A DNA stretch of 64,000 nucleotides from Megaustenia siamemsis (GCA_032433765.1 JAVIAB010000073.1:66086205-66150204); one strand, 5' to 3'; numbered from the stretch's first letter, positions 11,003 to 26,000 are shown. Numbers and translations: made by a program. Notes: a model not told the origin generated them from the sequence alone.

Positions 11003-14000
11003 TATACGCTTCCTTATGATCTTGGTCGGCTGATGGTGCGCCGACACTTGGCATGACGTGGGCTCTTTACTTTACTTTTACTATAACAAAAGAAGTCATT
11101 ATTCTTTGGTCATCTGTGCACTGCTTTAAAGGCTCTAAAACAAGGGATACAGCTAAAAGTTCAATAACAAGGCCCAGTGTATTTCTTCTTTTTCTTTTCT
11201 CTTTCACTGATACCTAAAGGGTGTCGTGGTTTGTATCATTTGTCATTCTTGTGCTGCTCGAATTGTCTGAATTAGTGATTTTCCTTTGTTGTTACATGTC
11301 TCTGTCACTGCATCTATCCATCTTCTTCTGGGTCTTCCTCTTGGTCTTTTTCCATGCATTCTCGAGAGGAACGCCCTTGATGGCGATTGGTGAGGATTCA
11401 TTCTGACCAGGTGGCCAAACCATTTAAGTTCATGTTGTTCTATATATTCTTGGCAGGGCTTTAGTAGTTTCTGTTTTTCTGTTAGTGTATTTCTATTCTT
11501 TTATAAATATTGTGTTTTTTTCCCAATATTTTTAGCAATGTAGGCACTGATCCTTACCAGCTAATAATTTCTGTTTGTACTTGTAAATTTGCATCTTTTG
11601 GTATTTGTTATTGTTTTCTAAATGTTTTGGCTTAATAAATTAAAGCATTGCCACATTTCTGCCTTTAGTCTACTACCAATTTAGCCATAATTTAAAATAA
11701 TTTTCCTAACAGAATGAAACTAAAACTCAAAACCTGATTACCCCTTACGGGAACTGTTAGAGACAAACAAATTTATTGGAAAGACAGACAACTTTACTCA
11801 TGCATAAATTAGATACTGAAAAATGAGGTCATCTAACAGACTTATGCTAAACTAGAGTTACCATTTTTAAAATAAGACAATATTTGTACTGTTATGTACA
11901 TAGACATTCTATGTTGCTCATTTGGTTATTGATATTCTGTGGATTAAGCTGTGAAGACAAAAGCCTAATAGTAAAAACGGTATTAGGTTTCATTTATGAT
12001 ACTTCATATTACCACTTCTTTTTTCACCATGAAAAAAGTGTTTGTTGTATTTTGAAGGCAAAAATAAAAATAAATAAATGAATATTTATTTATAAAATAG
12101 AAACTTCCAAGGTGAGAGACAAAAAAATGACACAGAGAATAGTATTTTTTCAGCACTTGGAAAAATCCACATGCAAGCAACAATAGAAAACGTAGAGAAC
12201 ATTAGACAGCCTGCACTAGTTTGTTGTATTTTGCTGAAATTAATATTTAACCTGCTATATTTATAAACAGCAGTACAATGGTTAGGTACTTGTATGCTGT
12301 TTTAAGGTGTCTCCGGATTCAATTCCCCAAAATGTAAATTTTATCTTTTAGACTGACATGACCTTGAGGTTCATCCTCACAATGAAAATGAGTGCCAGAT
12401 ATTGTCTCTATGGGCTTGCATGATTATAACCACATCACTCATAATTGTGACAATAGTAAAGAAAAATATGGGCACTTACCCTTAAATCATCATGCAAAAA
12501 AGTCACTTTTTTTAAAAGCATATTTACACTTTCAGCTTAACATATTGTCATGGGATTTTTGTTGTATTTGTTCTGCTTTACCTCCCCTGTTTGATCATTT
12601 TTTAAAAATAGTTATTATGTACTGTATTTGTCAGCGTATAAGAGACACTTTTTTCTTTGAAAATAGGTCTGAAAAGCAAGGTGTGTCTTACACACTGATA
12701 CTCAGTGTTTGATTACTTTCATTTCTGGAAATTTCAGCTCATGGATATGCAAAGGCATCCATTAGCACATTCACTGTCATTGACTATCACAGATGTGTTT
12801 GTTTAACTGTTCCAATTCTTGTGAACAATTTTTTAATGTGTTAAATTTATATTGGATTTTCTTAAATTTGTTGGGAAGTTATGCCACGAAAATAACGTTA
12901 GCTTTGTTACAAGAGCTTACAAGCAGCATGTGACTGAGTACGCTAAAGATTTATCCTGCTGTGCTGATGGGACCGAATTTCTGCCACTATTGATTTTTAA
13001 GAAGTTAATTTACGAGCCCCATCACGCCAAGTGGCATATAGGGAATATGGTGTTAGTGACCTTAATTTTTATAGAGGGAAAATTGACAAAAATAGAAAAA
13101 AATGGTATGGTAAAAGCTTTTCGTGATTAGTAGACGACACAGATTTGAACAACGTTTTGGCTCAATAGGCCTTCAGTAGGAACAACAAACAACACACACA
13201 CACACACAGATATGTAAGTAAATAAAACTAATCCTACATAGCTAACTAGTAACGAAACATCCAAAGCAAAAAAAATCGAAATTGGTTAAAGAAGAGAAAA
13301 ATGACTTCCCTGTGTCATGGACCGTGGCCAGAATAGGAAAGGGCGAGTTACACGGGTGTAGCTGTAATTATACCCTCTGGTCAGGTGAAGGGTTATAAAA
13401 ATACATGAGCAGGGGGGACGCTGTCTAAAAGTATCTAAGGGCCCGTAAATACAGGTATACATACACACAGATGCGTGTATACATATATACACGTACAAAC
13501 AGACATGCACCTACTTGTACATATCAACATACATATACATACATATACACATATATATGCATACATACATGCACACACATACATGCATATATATATATAT
13601 ATATACACCAATACCCATACAAATGAACATATACATGCATGTGCACACCCATACGGGGACAATCATATATGTGTAGAAATGTGCGCATAACACACACACA
13701 ACAGAAGAGTGCACACCGGGGTCAGTGTGCAAACACAAAGGAGAAAGAATAGAACAGTAGAATAACAGGTACTCAAAAGGCTGAGAGTGGTGTACAGTAA
13801 AAACATATGCTCCGCTCGTGTATTTTTAGAACCCTTCACCTGACCAGAGGGTATAATTACAGCTACACCCGTGTGACTTGCCCTTTCCCATTCTGACCAC
13901 GGTCCATGACACAGAGAAGTCATTTTTCTCTTCTTTAACCAATTTTGATTATTTTGTTTTGGATGTTTCGTTACTAGTTAGCTATGTAGGATTAGTTTTA

Positions 14001-17000
14001 TTTACTTACATATCTGTGTGTGTGTGTGTGTGTGTTGTTTGTTTGTTCCTACAGAAGGCCTATTGAGCCGAAACATTGTTCAAATCTGTGTTGTCTACTA
14101 ATCGCGTAAAGCTTTTACCATACCATTTTTTCTATTTTTTTTTCAATTTTCCCTCACATTCAGCTTTACTGCAGCTCCGCATTTTTATGCATTCATTTGC
14201 ATTTCTTTGCCTTAACCCCTTAATTTTTATAGACCTTCGGCACATGATATTTGGTGTAATGTGGTTGTGCCACTTTACTTTCCCAGAAAAAATTCCAGTA
14301 ATTATTCAAGGCTAAGTGAACCCTGAAGCCATCAATCTCTTGTCCTTTGTAGTCCATTTCAATTTTTAAGAAGTGTGGCATCAATAATGCATTGACTGGA
14401 TGGCACAAAGGACATTTTGTTGTATGAGGGGAGATTCTGTTTAGAAGAGGTTTCAAGTAACTCTTTATAGATGGATGTTTAGGTATTGACGAAGAACAAA
14501 GTATAAAAGAAAGTATTATTTCCTATAGTGGATAATGTATTTGATGAAAGTAGACCCATGTATCACTTTATATGGAAAAACTGTAAATTCTTTATAATAT
14601 TCAGTGATAAAGTTTGTTCTCCTCAGAAATGTGTACAAAACAAAGGATTATAGACCGGTATATATGGTACTTAATTTGATTAATTTGTTTCTAAGACTTA
14701 GTTATAGTTGATTGACCCTGATGACACAGTCAGCTATGACTTTATTATTTGTTTATACTAATTTATGACATCTTAAGTCTCTTTAGAATGTTTGGAAATT
14801 TTGAAAACATTGTTGAGAGAACAATCACAACTTGTACAACTACATATATTTTAACTCAAATAAATAAATTCAGCTTTTCTGAAATTATGTAAAACTGCAT
14901 TGAAAGTTTATTTATAGTTAGCTTGATCATCTTACTTCATTGCTTACATCCTCAGTGGATTGCACAACATTGGGTCAGTACAGGGATTCCAGTGACAACT
15001 CATGCAAGAACTGCCCTAAAGGTCAATATCAGGATAAAGTGAGGCAAGATTCATGCAAAGTCTGTCCTACTCAATATACCACTCGTTATGAGATGAGTGC
15101 CTCTGCTGCTGATTGCAAAAGTAAGATCTGTCACCTGATCTAATAAGCCTTATACTCAGTCACATTTGTATGTTTCATAATTTCATTGAAAAAATGTTGA
15201 TGTAGTCAGTAGCGTACGTTGGGTTAAATCACATAATTCTTGCACAATATTTGTATGCTGGGACAAATACCAATAACTTTTAGTGATTGCCTGTAGGACT
15301 TAATTGGTTGTCTTTGATCAGTTGATTATGATAAAAAAAATTACACCACTGCATGTGAGTAAACCCACAGGTGCTCAGTTCCCTTTGGATATGCATATTG
15401 ATGGCTGACATGATCCCCTGGTTGAAAGCACCTCAAAGCTTAACCCATACTTATTTTTCTACTTGTCACACTTTCAATTTTAATTTCTCACAGCCAGAAC
15501 TGATAAATCCATCATTTGCAGTCATCCCTCTAATTTATTTTCCTACAAATTTGTCTACTTTCCCATTCTTTCAAACTATAAACTTATAGAATTGCAGCCA
15601 CTCCTCCAAAAGGTGTGCAGCTAATGCCTCTGGTGTCTCACTCATATTCATGATTACTGTTCCTGCTAAAGCATTTTCTCTGTTCTCTTTATGTTAATGA
15701 ATGTTATAAACTGAAAATTAACATCAAGTACCAGGCCTGCTGGCATAGGTCGTCATGTCTCTCCACAACTTTCGATCTCGACAGTTATTTATCATTTCTG
15801 TTGTTGACCTTCTGCCAAGCCATTCTCTTAAGCTGTCTGTATCTTTTTTCTTTGCTTCCCTCTATCTCTCCGTCCCTCAATTTTCCCAGTTGTTACAATA
15901 TATTCCAGTTGTTCTCTGCTTATTACATGGCCAAAAAATGACGATTGTTTCTTCCTAATATTGGAAATTAGCTCTCTTTTTGCTTTGGCTTCTTTCAGAA
16001 CGTTTTCGTTATTCTTCTTAGCTGTCCATGGTATTCTCAACATTCTTCTGTAAAACCACATTTCTACAGACTCCAATGATTTTCTTGTCCCGTTGTCCTA
16101 TTGTCCATGATTCACATCCTTATGTTAAGACCGGCTCTACATAACATATAAGAACTCTTTTTATTGTTTCTATTTTTAAAAATGGATTGCATAGTATCTT
16201 CCTCATTTTTGGAAAGCTGCTTTTGCCTGAGCCATTCTGCATCTCACCTCTTTTGTACTTGTACATCTTCCGTCTGAGGTTAACAAAGTTCCCTAATGCT
16301 TAAATTCATTTACCTGTTTTAATATTGTTCTACTTGTCTTTATTTTGCACTGAGGTGATGTCTTTTTTTATGTTGTTACCATTACTACTGTTTTTTTGCT
16401 ATTAAGGCTGAATCCTTTATTTTTGCTTTCTTTCACTATAATGTCTAACATTTCTTGTAACTCATTTTCACTCTTAGCGATTAAGACTGTATCATCAGCA
16501 TACCTTATATTATTTACATTATGACCTCCAATTGTTATTCCAGGCATGCCCCTTATGGATCTTAAAAACTGAAATAAAGATATATAAAACACTAGCTAAA
16601 GTAAATTTATAGCACTCACACATTCTGTCCACAGTCTGCTTATTTTTTATAACATCCAAGTAACTTTACAATGGATCCCTGAATACTATGATAGACCAGT
16701 TGCTAAAGAGAAATCATTAAACCTTCAGGCTTACAAAGTTGTAGGTGCAGAGACCATTAGATGGATCCTTAGAGGAAAGTTGAAAGAAGAGAGGTTGAAT
16801 AATATAGTATGTCTGGAATGACAAGTCAAAATATGTATGCTAAAAGGAATACATTAAGATCCAAAGATAACATTAATCTGCCACATAACTCAAAGTACTT
16901 ATTCCAACTAAGAACTGAGTATTGACATTGAATAAATACCACATCAACAGAACAAATTTCAACAACACATCCCAGTGTAGAAACTGCTCAGATCCTTTTG

Positions 17001-20000
17001 AAACTGGTGAGCATGTTATTGAGTTATTTGCGGGTCATCATTGCACTCCAAACATGTCCATAGGTGCTCAGATCCCCTCCTCAGCAATTCCCTCAGTGTC
17101 GAGCAACTGACGACTCCAGTTCTATGTTGGTTGATAAATCTTCTTACACGGCCACTAAGTTTCTCATTTCTGGCTGTGCCCATCTTAACTCCCATTTCTA
17201 TCATCCGAAGAAGTGATTCTGTGTTTGTCGAAGTCATGTGCTCTTCCAACATCTCGGAGGGCATTGATGATGTCCGCCTGATCCATTGGTTGCCCGTCCT
17301 CAACGACAGCACAGCTAGCCAACCTATCCGCTCTTTCATTTCCCTGCACTCCCGCATGTTCAGGGACATAGACAAAGGTCACCTTACATATTTTGGATTT
17401 CTGCAACGACTCTACCCATTGCATGCGTACAGAGCCCGCCTCCACTTTTTTTATCAAGCTCATTGAATCATTCAGTATACATGCGTAGGTGTAGTCTTGT
17501 GACTCTAACCATTTGAATGCCTTGGTCACTGCCATCGCCTCCATTGTCATGCTACTTGTGGTCATGACGTATGCACCACTGTCTTCCTTGACTATTCTGC
17601 CTGCCGAGCGTGCTGTAAATGCCCATGCACTTCTTTTGTGTCATCTTATAGATCCGTCTGTATAGATGACTGCATCTTTCTCATCGGTGTTATCGTAGAT
17701 GAGACCGTTGACCTCAGCATTAACCACGACCGGGTTCTGTTCCCTACTTTTCCTGTCGAGTGTGACAATACACAAGAAAGTCCCCTTGAATGATGTAGGC
17801 ACCGGTATCCACTCCTCGCCAACGCTGATATTGTTGAGCATGTGTTACCTTGAATGTCTTGGCCTTAAAGAAAGGCAAACAAAGTCTACACTCACCACAG
17901 CCATCTTTGAGCAAAATTCTGTATAAGACATTACCCTAAATCTAACAATTATAGACTGGTATTGTTGCCAAAGACTGAATAATCATAGCACCTGAGTAAT
18001 AGAATTTAAAAAAACTATGCACATAATGGAAAATGAAGTATTTGATCTCAACTACTTACAGAAGACTGTCAGTCAGGCTACCAACTGGATAACACCACCA
18101 ATACATGTGTCCCGTGTCCCAAAGGTTTTACCGCAACAAAACAGAGGGTAACTGGGATTGTGTTAGCTGCACTGGTAATCTAACCACACAAAACATCGGC
18201 TCAGATAAAGCTTCAGACTGTTCAGTAGGTGAGTGTCCTTTGTGTTGATTTATCCTTTTCTATCATAGTAGATGTAGCTGTTTAGCACAAAAGTTGACAA
18301 TTTAGGTTTTCCATAAATATATCACTTCTCACATTCACAAAGTGCTCAACTAAAGACGTATAGTCATGACTACATAGCTACCTATTAAAAGCTTTTCCCA
18401 AAGAAAATAAAAAGCTCTCACAATATTAATTCCTTTAGCAGGTTTTTTAGTTAATGGATGAGGTTGAAACCCCGTTATTCATCATCTTCTATACAGGGAC
18501 TTCTTGTGATTCAGTTCTTCCCTTCTTAGTAAGGAGTCTGGAATTGATTATCTCGCAGAAAACCAAACACCACAATTTATAAAAGTGATTGAAAGATGAG
18601 ATATAAATGTAGCAATTTAAGAAAATCTTTTTTTCTTTGAAAGAAAGCAAGATGTTTTATTATAGTTCAGGTGATATATATTTGTTATTAAATGTAAATG
18701 GATGTTTTATTACCAACTGTATTGTTATTTCTCATAATTATTTCATTTTGTAACTGTTTAAAGCATCAGTGCTGTTCTATGAAATTCTAGAAAGTCATAA
18801 GAAGATAATATTTTGTGTTTTGTCTGCAGCAACATGTCGTATCGGTTTTGCATATGACAGATCATTGCAAAACTGTAGTATTTGTCCAGTAAACACTTAT
18901 TCTGACATGGAAGGGGCAATGTGGCCCTGCAAGACATGCCCCGATGAAAGGATCACAGACAGTAAAGGCGCAACATCAGTTTCACAATGTCGCTGTGAGT
19001 CTGACCTATATGTTGTATTACACACTCATCTTATATGCAAAGTCTTTTTTTCCAGGAAAAATGTTTATCGATGATATACGAATAATCATCTTCAATGAAA
19101 ATTTGATACATACATGGCACCATCTACATCCTGCCTAGGTAGCTCACTGTACAACTTGTTTATATTGAGATCTGCACAGAACAGACTTTGGCAATACATG
19201 TGTTTCAGAAATCCAAACCTTTTAGAAATGATGAGTTTTGAACTTATGGTTGTTTTCAAGAAGCCCAGAAAACATTCTCTAGTCATGTAGACTCAACATC
19301 TCAGTTTGAGACTAATTCTATGAAACTGAGAACCCTTTGAAGACAAGATCTTTGAAAGAGCTCTGGACCACAGTGAAGTTTATTATTGAAATTGGCATCA
19401 ATGCCCCAACGAAAGAGAATAAAGAAGAAGAAGGAATTAATGTTCATAACATCAAATTTTGTGTATGTTTGGTTTCTCTCATAATAACATCATGTTATTT
19501 GAGCTGTTCTACTTGTGTTGTTTATTGTATAGTATTAACTGTTTATTACAAATAAAATTATTACAAGAGTTTTCACTTTACTTTAGTAAATAGCTCATGT
19601 TACAAAATACAATAATTTCATTTTGTAGAAGACAAGCAGCTGTTGTTCTAGACTATGCTTAGAAAAAAATTGCAGGCTTACCTTTGTTTTAAATTTGGTC
19701 ACATCACCTCTGAAATAGTCCCCTTGGGCCTTGGGAACACAAACATTGACCCCAGTGCCTCTTCCTTGCCTCAAAGCAAAGTAGAAGTTTTTTTTCCTCA
19801 AGGTAGTCCAAAGCGACCAGGTGATCCAAATGTGATGTCATTTATGATGTTGAAGTGGTACCCCTTCAACTTCAGTTTTAATTTAGGCTTAGGGAACAAT
19901 ACAAAATCACAGGAGTCAGGTGAATATGGAAGGTATGATATCTGTAGTAGTAGCTTCCGTCAGTCATAGTTGACTATGGATTTTGCAGCGCCCGTAGAAA

Positions 20001-23000
20001 TGTTATTTTTTCTTTTCTTTTGCAGTGTATCCTCTTCTTCAATGAATTTGTCTGCTTTTTGTTTGAGTTGGAGCTTTAGAGTGTGTTTCCAAAGATTGTG
20101 GTCTGCAGCTATCTCTTCCCAGGCCCAGAGTCTACACTCAGAGTCTTCATGTACGCCCACACACGTTTCTACAAATCAAAGTTTTGGGCACCCTACTAGT
20201 TTTTTTTGCCATCTGCTAGCTATCCATAGAGATTATCTTTTGGCATGCGGCCATCCTTCATATGGTGTATGTGGCCAAGCCAGCATAACCTACGTTGTTT
20301 AAGCAGTGTTTAGATGATTGGGAGGCCTATTCAAGTGAGGACCTCCACGTTTCTCACTTTGTTCTTCCAGGTGATACCAAAAATACTACATAGACATTGC
20401 ATATGAAATGCATTTAGCCTTCTCCCCTGCTTTGCATAAGTTGTCCATGATTCGCTACCATACAGAAGGATACTAATTATGCAGGCATTGTAAACTGCGG
20501 CCTCTAATTTGTCTATTTGCTATTTTGCCAAACATGCCTAGAAAGACGGGCAAAGGTGGTAGCAGCTTTGCCAATGTGGGTGTCAATTTCTGTATCTAAA
20601 GATAGTTTGTTGTTTTTGATGGACCCCAGGTAGCTATACTGTTACACAACATCAAGTTTGTAATTGTCGATAATGATGGCAGGTGTTGCTTCGACATCCT
20701 GACCAAGGATATTAATTTTCTGCAAACTTATTGTTAGACTGAAATTTCTGCAGGCATGCGGAAAACAATATATCATGCTATAAGTTCTTCCTGACTTTGT
20801 GTGACAGGTACAGTGTCATCAGCAAATAACAGGTCTCAATATAGTCTGATATATAGTGATATGTCTGATTTTGGACCTTGCCTTTAGTCTTGCGAGATTG
20901 ATTAACTGACTGACCGTTAGATCTAGGATGAAGATAAATTCCTTTGTTCACATTCGAGAATGCATGTTTCAACAGAACCTCACAGAAGATTCCAAATATG
21001 GTCAGAACAAGAACGCATTCCTGGTTGACACCACTGCATATGTTGAAGGGTTATGATGTGCTGCCATCATATTAAATTATATCCTCATGAAACTATTTGA
21101 CTAGCGTCATCAGAGTATGCGGGCAGCCTATTTTAGATAGTCTTTTGAAGAGACCATCACAGCTAAAAAGGTCAAAGGCCTTTGTAAGCAAATTGTCAGA
21201 TAGGCCAGGTTGCATGAGGCTGACATTCCAGCAACCCAATCGTACGTTAAATTTCTTGGTTGTTGATTTCTCTTGTATGGCAGGTGGGCTTGGTAACAGT
21301 CTGCCTTTCCGGTTTTCCCTAATCCTAAGCACCATTGGGGAAAGCTGGCTGTGATGAGATAGCACCTTAGTAGCTGGGAAGCCATATGAGCAGAATGACT
21401 TATAACCAGAAACTGCTGCTTCTTGTGTTGTGCCAACACCAAAATGACAAAGCTGGAGTGTCCTCTCCAGGATGCAAGCTTAGGCAGAAATAGAAAGAGA
21501 CAAGTTGTTGCCCAGGCAGCATGTTTTTCTTTCCACGCAGCTGAATAATGCAAAGGTCTAGCAGGGCAAGAACATTTTGGTGCCAACTGTGTCGCAATAG
21601 ATGCCAGGGCAATGTTGAAATCAACACTGAACTACATAAGGGACTCCATCTTGGAATTTTTCTTCAGTGTTTACTCTCGAAGTCTATTCCGTGAACGCGT
21701 ACCCACTAGACAACGGGAGTTTGTAATCGGAGTCGACCTTCTCCTAGATGTGTTGCTATTTTTAGGCTAGCGGGTCGCATCTACCCGGGGAGAAGGTTAT
21801 GGCACCTCCGACTCACCAATGAAAAACATAGTGCATATGAGACATTTTATAGAATTAGCAACTCCACGCAACTAATTTACTCCACCCCTATAATCACCAC
21901 TTCACTTTCTTTTTGCAGTATGTGTCTAACACTAGTGGAAACGTTTAGAAATAGGTCAAGCCACCCTGTGGTCCCTGTGTTCAGGGCAGCAGGTGGATAG
22001 TGCATAAGGTCTCTCTCTACACATGATTCCATTGTTTACATTATTGAAGATGGGTCAACTTACATTGAGTCCACAGTGAATGAAAAACCATTCAGTCAAC
22101 ATCAATGAAATTGTTTGACATCACTGGCATATTTTTTACTTTAAAAAAACTGCATCATTTTGAGTGAGGTGTAAACTGAAGCATTGTAATGATACAATAG
22201 CCAGTTGTGTTTCCACCATAGGTCCAGTCTTTTTGTCACTCACCTTCTCTCAAGTACCTCAGAATGCAGCAGTAGAATTCAGAATTCGTCATACTGCCAG
22301 AGAGAAGAAATTCTAGGTGAACAAAGCCTTCAACGTTAAAAATTTAAAAAAAAAAAACCAATGAGCATGCATTTTTTGCACTCCAGAACCACCAAGCCTT
22401 CTCTGGCCTTGGTGACTATGCTGCAATGCTTGTACAAGTTTTCTGTTAGAATCTCCTGACAGGCTGATTCCATCTTGTGGGAGAGCTGATGTATTGTTCA
22501 CCAATGGTCCCTCAAGGATGAGTCCTCCAATTTGTATTATTATAACTATATATATATATATAAGCATAATTTGATAAAGTATAAATGTTGATTGCAGAGA
22601 ATTGAGAATAATAAAAAAATAGCAATGAGGACATTTTGAGATAGACCCAAGCAAAGACTTCTTATCAACATCTGGATGATTCATCCATCATATTTTGGCC
22701 ATGTAAAGATAAGACAGCAGTTGGAACACTATAAGAGTTGGAAAAACTGATGAAAGAAGAGATAAAAGGAAACAGAAAGAAAAGACTCTAAACAGTACCA
22801 GAGACAAGTTTGATGAGTAGTCAGTTGTAGAATTAATAAACTACAGTAAAGACAGAGAGTTGTAGACAGATGGTCACCTACACCGGCAGGCATAGTACTT
22901 GATGGTATGGTAATATATTTATATATTTACGCATTTTAAAGGAAATTATTCATGTGTGTCACACATTTTCATGTCACCCTATTTTGCAGCTTTGTTTAAT

Positions 23001-26000
23001 AACTGTTCTGTGCCTTCACCTACCATTAGCTCTACTGCAAGCCTTGGCTTGTATTCTCCAGCATAAATCTAATCTTTCTTGGTGTATTCTCTCTCAATTT
23101 GTCAAATGATATTCTTTGTTCACGCATCTACTTTTGTGTTGTATTCTGGTCAGACCCATGCTCCACTGGAGACAAGTGCAACATTGTCTCTGAAGTCTGC
23201 ATCAATGTTCAGTTCAACTACAGGTGTGACTGCAGAAGTGATTATCAACCTCAGAATGGCCAGTGTGTCCGTAAGTTTGTGCTTATTTGATCCATTCTCC
23301 TCTGTGGTATAGCCTGATCAAATTTTTTCTGATTGAAATTTTGATAGAAATATTATTATTTCCCTGCTGGTTGCATATTACTCCACACACATCTCTGACA
23401 TAATTAGAAAGTAGCAATGAAATTACCCTCTGAGAAATAATGTAATAAGTAAACGATGGTAAGAGAGGCAAGGATAACTTGCATCAACTACCCAACTGTG
23501 AATGAGTAGCGGAAATTACTCAGGAGTAACTGTGTAGTGAGGTTATGGTGAGGTACATCGTATGCTGTTTGATGGCACTGGAAGGAAGATGATGATGAAA
23601 CTACAGTGACACCAAATGAGTAATCTAACAACAGTTTGGAAATTGGAATGAAAGAAAAGCTGTGCAAAAGAAAACTAAGAAAACCGAGTGGTGGAAAAAA
23701 AAACAACAGACTACTGTAACTTTGGTTGGCTCAGTAGCAGTTGAGGTTCATTGAAGGCATGAGCTTGACTATGTGTGACCGGGAGCCTTATTGTCACGTG
23801 TTGATATCATCCTCTTCTGGTCCTCCTGATTTTTGGGTTCACCAATTAAGTACTCATATCTGGACTACGTTTGCATCTAGAAAGATGAGGAAATTGAATG
23901 GAAGAACTTTTAAAGCAGGTGCCAAAACAGTCTTGGGGGACACTCCAGCTGTGATGTTCCTGGTGTAGTAGAGTCAGGGGCACTTTTTGGGAGCTGTGAT
24001 ATCTCAGTAGTTAGTGAACTGACTACAAAGAACAAGAGGTCGGATTTGATCCTAATTGATGGCTTCCCGGTTCACCCAGCCTTAAATGGGTACAGGAATT
24101 TTTCTGGCAAAGTAAAGCAGAATGGCTGTAATACCAATCATATTACCCCAAAAATCATGTGTCAAAGGTCTGTACAAATTATGGTTACTATTACCATATT
24201 TACTATACGCCACTTGGCATGACGGGGGCTCTTTACTTTTTTTTTTAAACTGTAACTTTATTTTGTATCTAATTCGTTGATATAATGAGTGTTTTTTCCA
24301 AGGCATTTCCTTTAAAATAAATGTTACTGAGCTTCATGACTAAGAAAAGATTTTCCATATTTATTTCAATAAAGGCAAGTACTTTTCTACAAATGTTGAT
24401 GGGAGGCGGTAGACTCGTGGGGTATATATATGAGTTTATCACCTCAAATTGTCATTTTGAGATAAGTACTTGATTTTCTGTTTGTTTTTTATATGAATAT
24501 TTGTTGTTTTGTACCTGATGAAGGCCTTTTGCTAAAACATCATAGTTTGTCTCATCTGTCTATAGGTTTAGCTCTTCAATAACATTTAATGTTTATTTGA
24601 CATGTTTTCTGCATCTCTATTCATGACACCATGATATTTAATATGTTTTATATTTGTGCCTATCATTATTACTTTTATTATTCTTATTTTCATATTCTGC
24701 TATTGCCAGCACACACACTATACATACATTCTGATATGACATCATCATATTTCATTTTTAACATTTCAGATAAATGTGATATCCCAAATTATTGTGGCCA
24801 GAGAGGTGAATGTATCCGATCACCATTACAGTGTAAATGTAATGATGGTTACACAGGTGCTGTATGTGACATCAGACCAGGTAAGATTTAAGTTCAGTTT
24901 AGTCGACAGATCATCTACATTGCACTTCAGACAACTCATAATGCTCAGATCCCCTCCTCATCCCCTCCCTCAGCATGCAACACCATCACCAAATACTAGC
25001 AAATACAATCAAGATGGATTCAGCTCAGATGCATAAACTCCAGAGCATTGGTGAAGACTTTGAAAGTTGATTGTGAATTGTTGGATAACAGTCATATCCT
25101 GTGACTTCACACTTTTTAATGTTTCTATGTAGAAAGTGTTGGCCAAAAGTACAGATTAAAGTTTGTGAAGCAAGCAGGATAAAAAGATTCTTATTCTAAA
25201 TCTGGTTTCTGTGTTTTCTTTTGCTGCTTGTGGATTTTAAATGAAAGTTAAACTAAAGAGAAACAAACAAAACACTAATTCATCAACAATACCACTAGGC
25301 ATAACAGCTTTAAATCAAAAAGATGTTAGAGATACTTATAAAATACAAGACAAGAAAATCCCTGGAGGCTGTAGCAAGACAAGAAAATCCATGGAGGATG
25401 TAGAAATGTGGTTTTACAGAAGAATGTTCAGAATACCATGGACAGCTAAGAAGAGTAATGAAAATGTTCTGCAAGAAGCCAAAGCAAAAAGAGAGCTAAT
25501 TTCCAAAATTAGGAAGAAACAATCATAATTTTTTTACCATGCAATCAGAAGGGAAAAGCTGGAATATATTGTGAAACTGGGATGAAGAGATAGAGGTAAG
25601 CAAAGAGAAAAGATTCCAGACAGCTTAAGAGAATGGCTTGGCAGAAGGCCAACAACAGAAATGATAAATAACTGTCAAGATCGAAAATTATGGGGAAGGG
25701 ACATGATCATCTACCTCTGCAAATATGTTATTTGATGATGATGATATAATACAATTAAAGAACACATCAGAAACTGCTAAAAGAAGGGATTGAGCAGTAC
25801 AGAAGAGGAAATCCAGATGAAAAAATAACAGCCAATTGCATAAAGAAAAGCTTACAAGAAATGTGCTACATCTTACCCAAAAAGAAAAAGAACAAAAATG
25901 GATGACTGATGCCATCCTGGAAAAAATGGAAAAAGAAGACAAGTGAAGAACACTACCAAATACAGTAAAATAGATAATGAAATATGTAAACTTTTCAAAA

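Noticed and set aside
13435..13738. Cys/Tyr-rich open frames in both strands
   Set aside because: They translate acat/acac microsatellite in the foldback spacer.
19100..19290. Extra exon of gene 1 after module 5
   Set aside because: No cysteine-rich frame with GT-AG borders is visible there, and the phase 1 junction from 18994 to 23154 already closes.
21093..21627. 152-residue minus-strand protein as a host gene
   Set aside because: It overlaps the endonuclease start and RT pieces of family C in the same region and has low-complexity composition.
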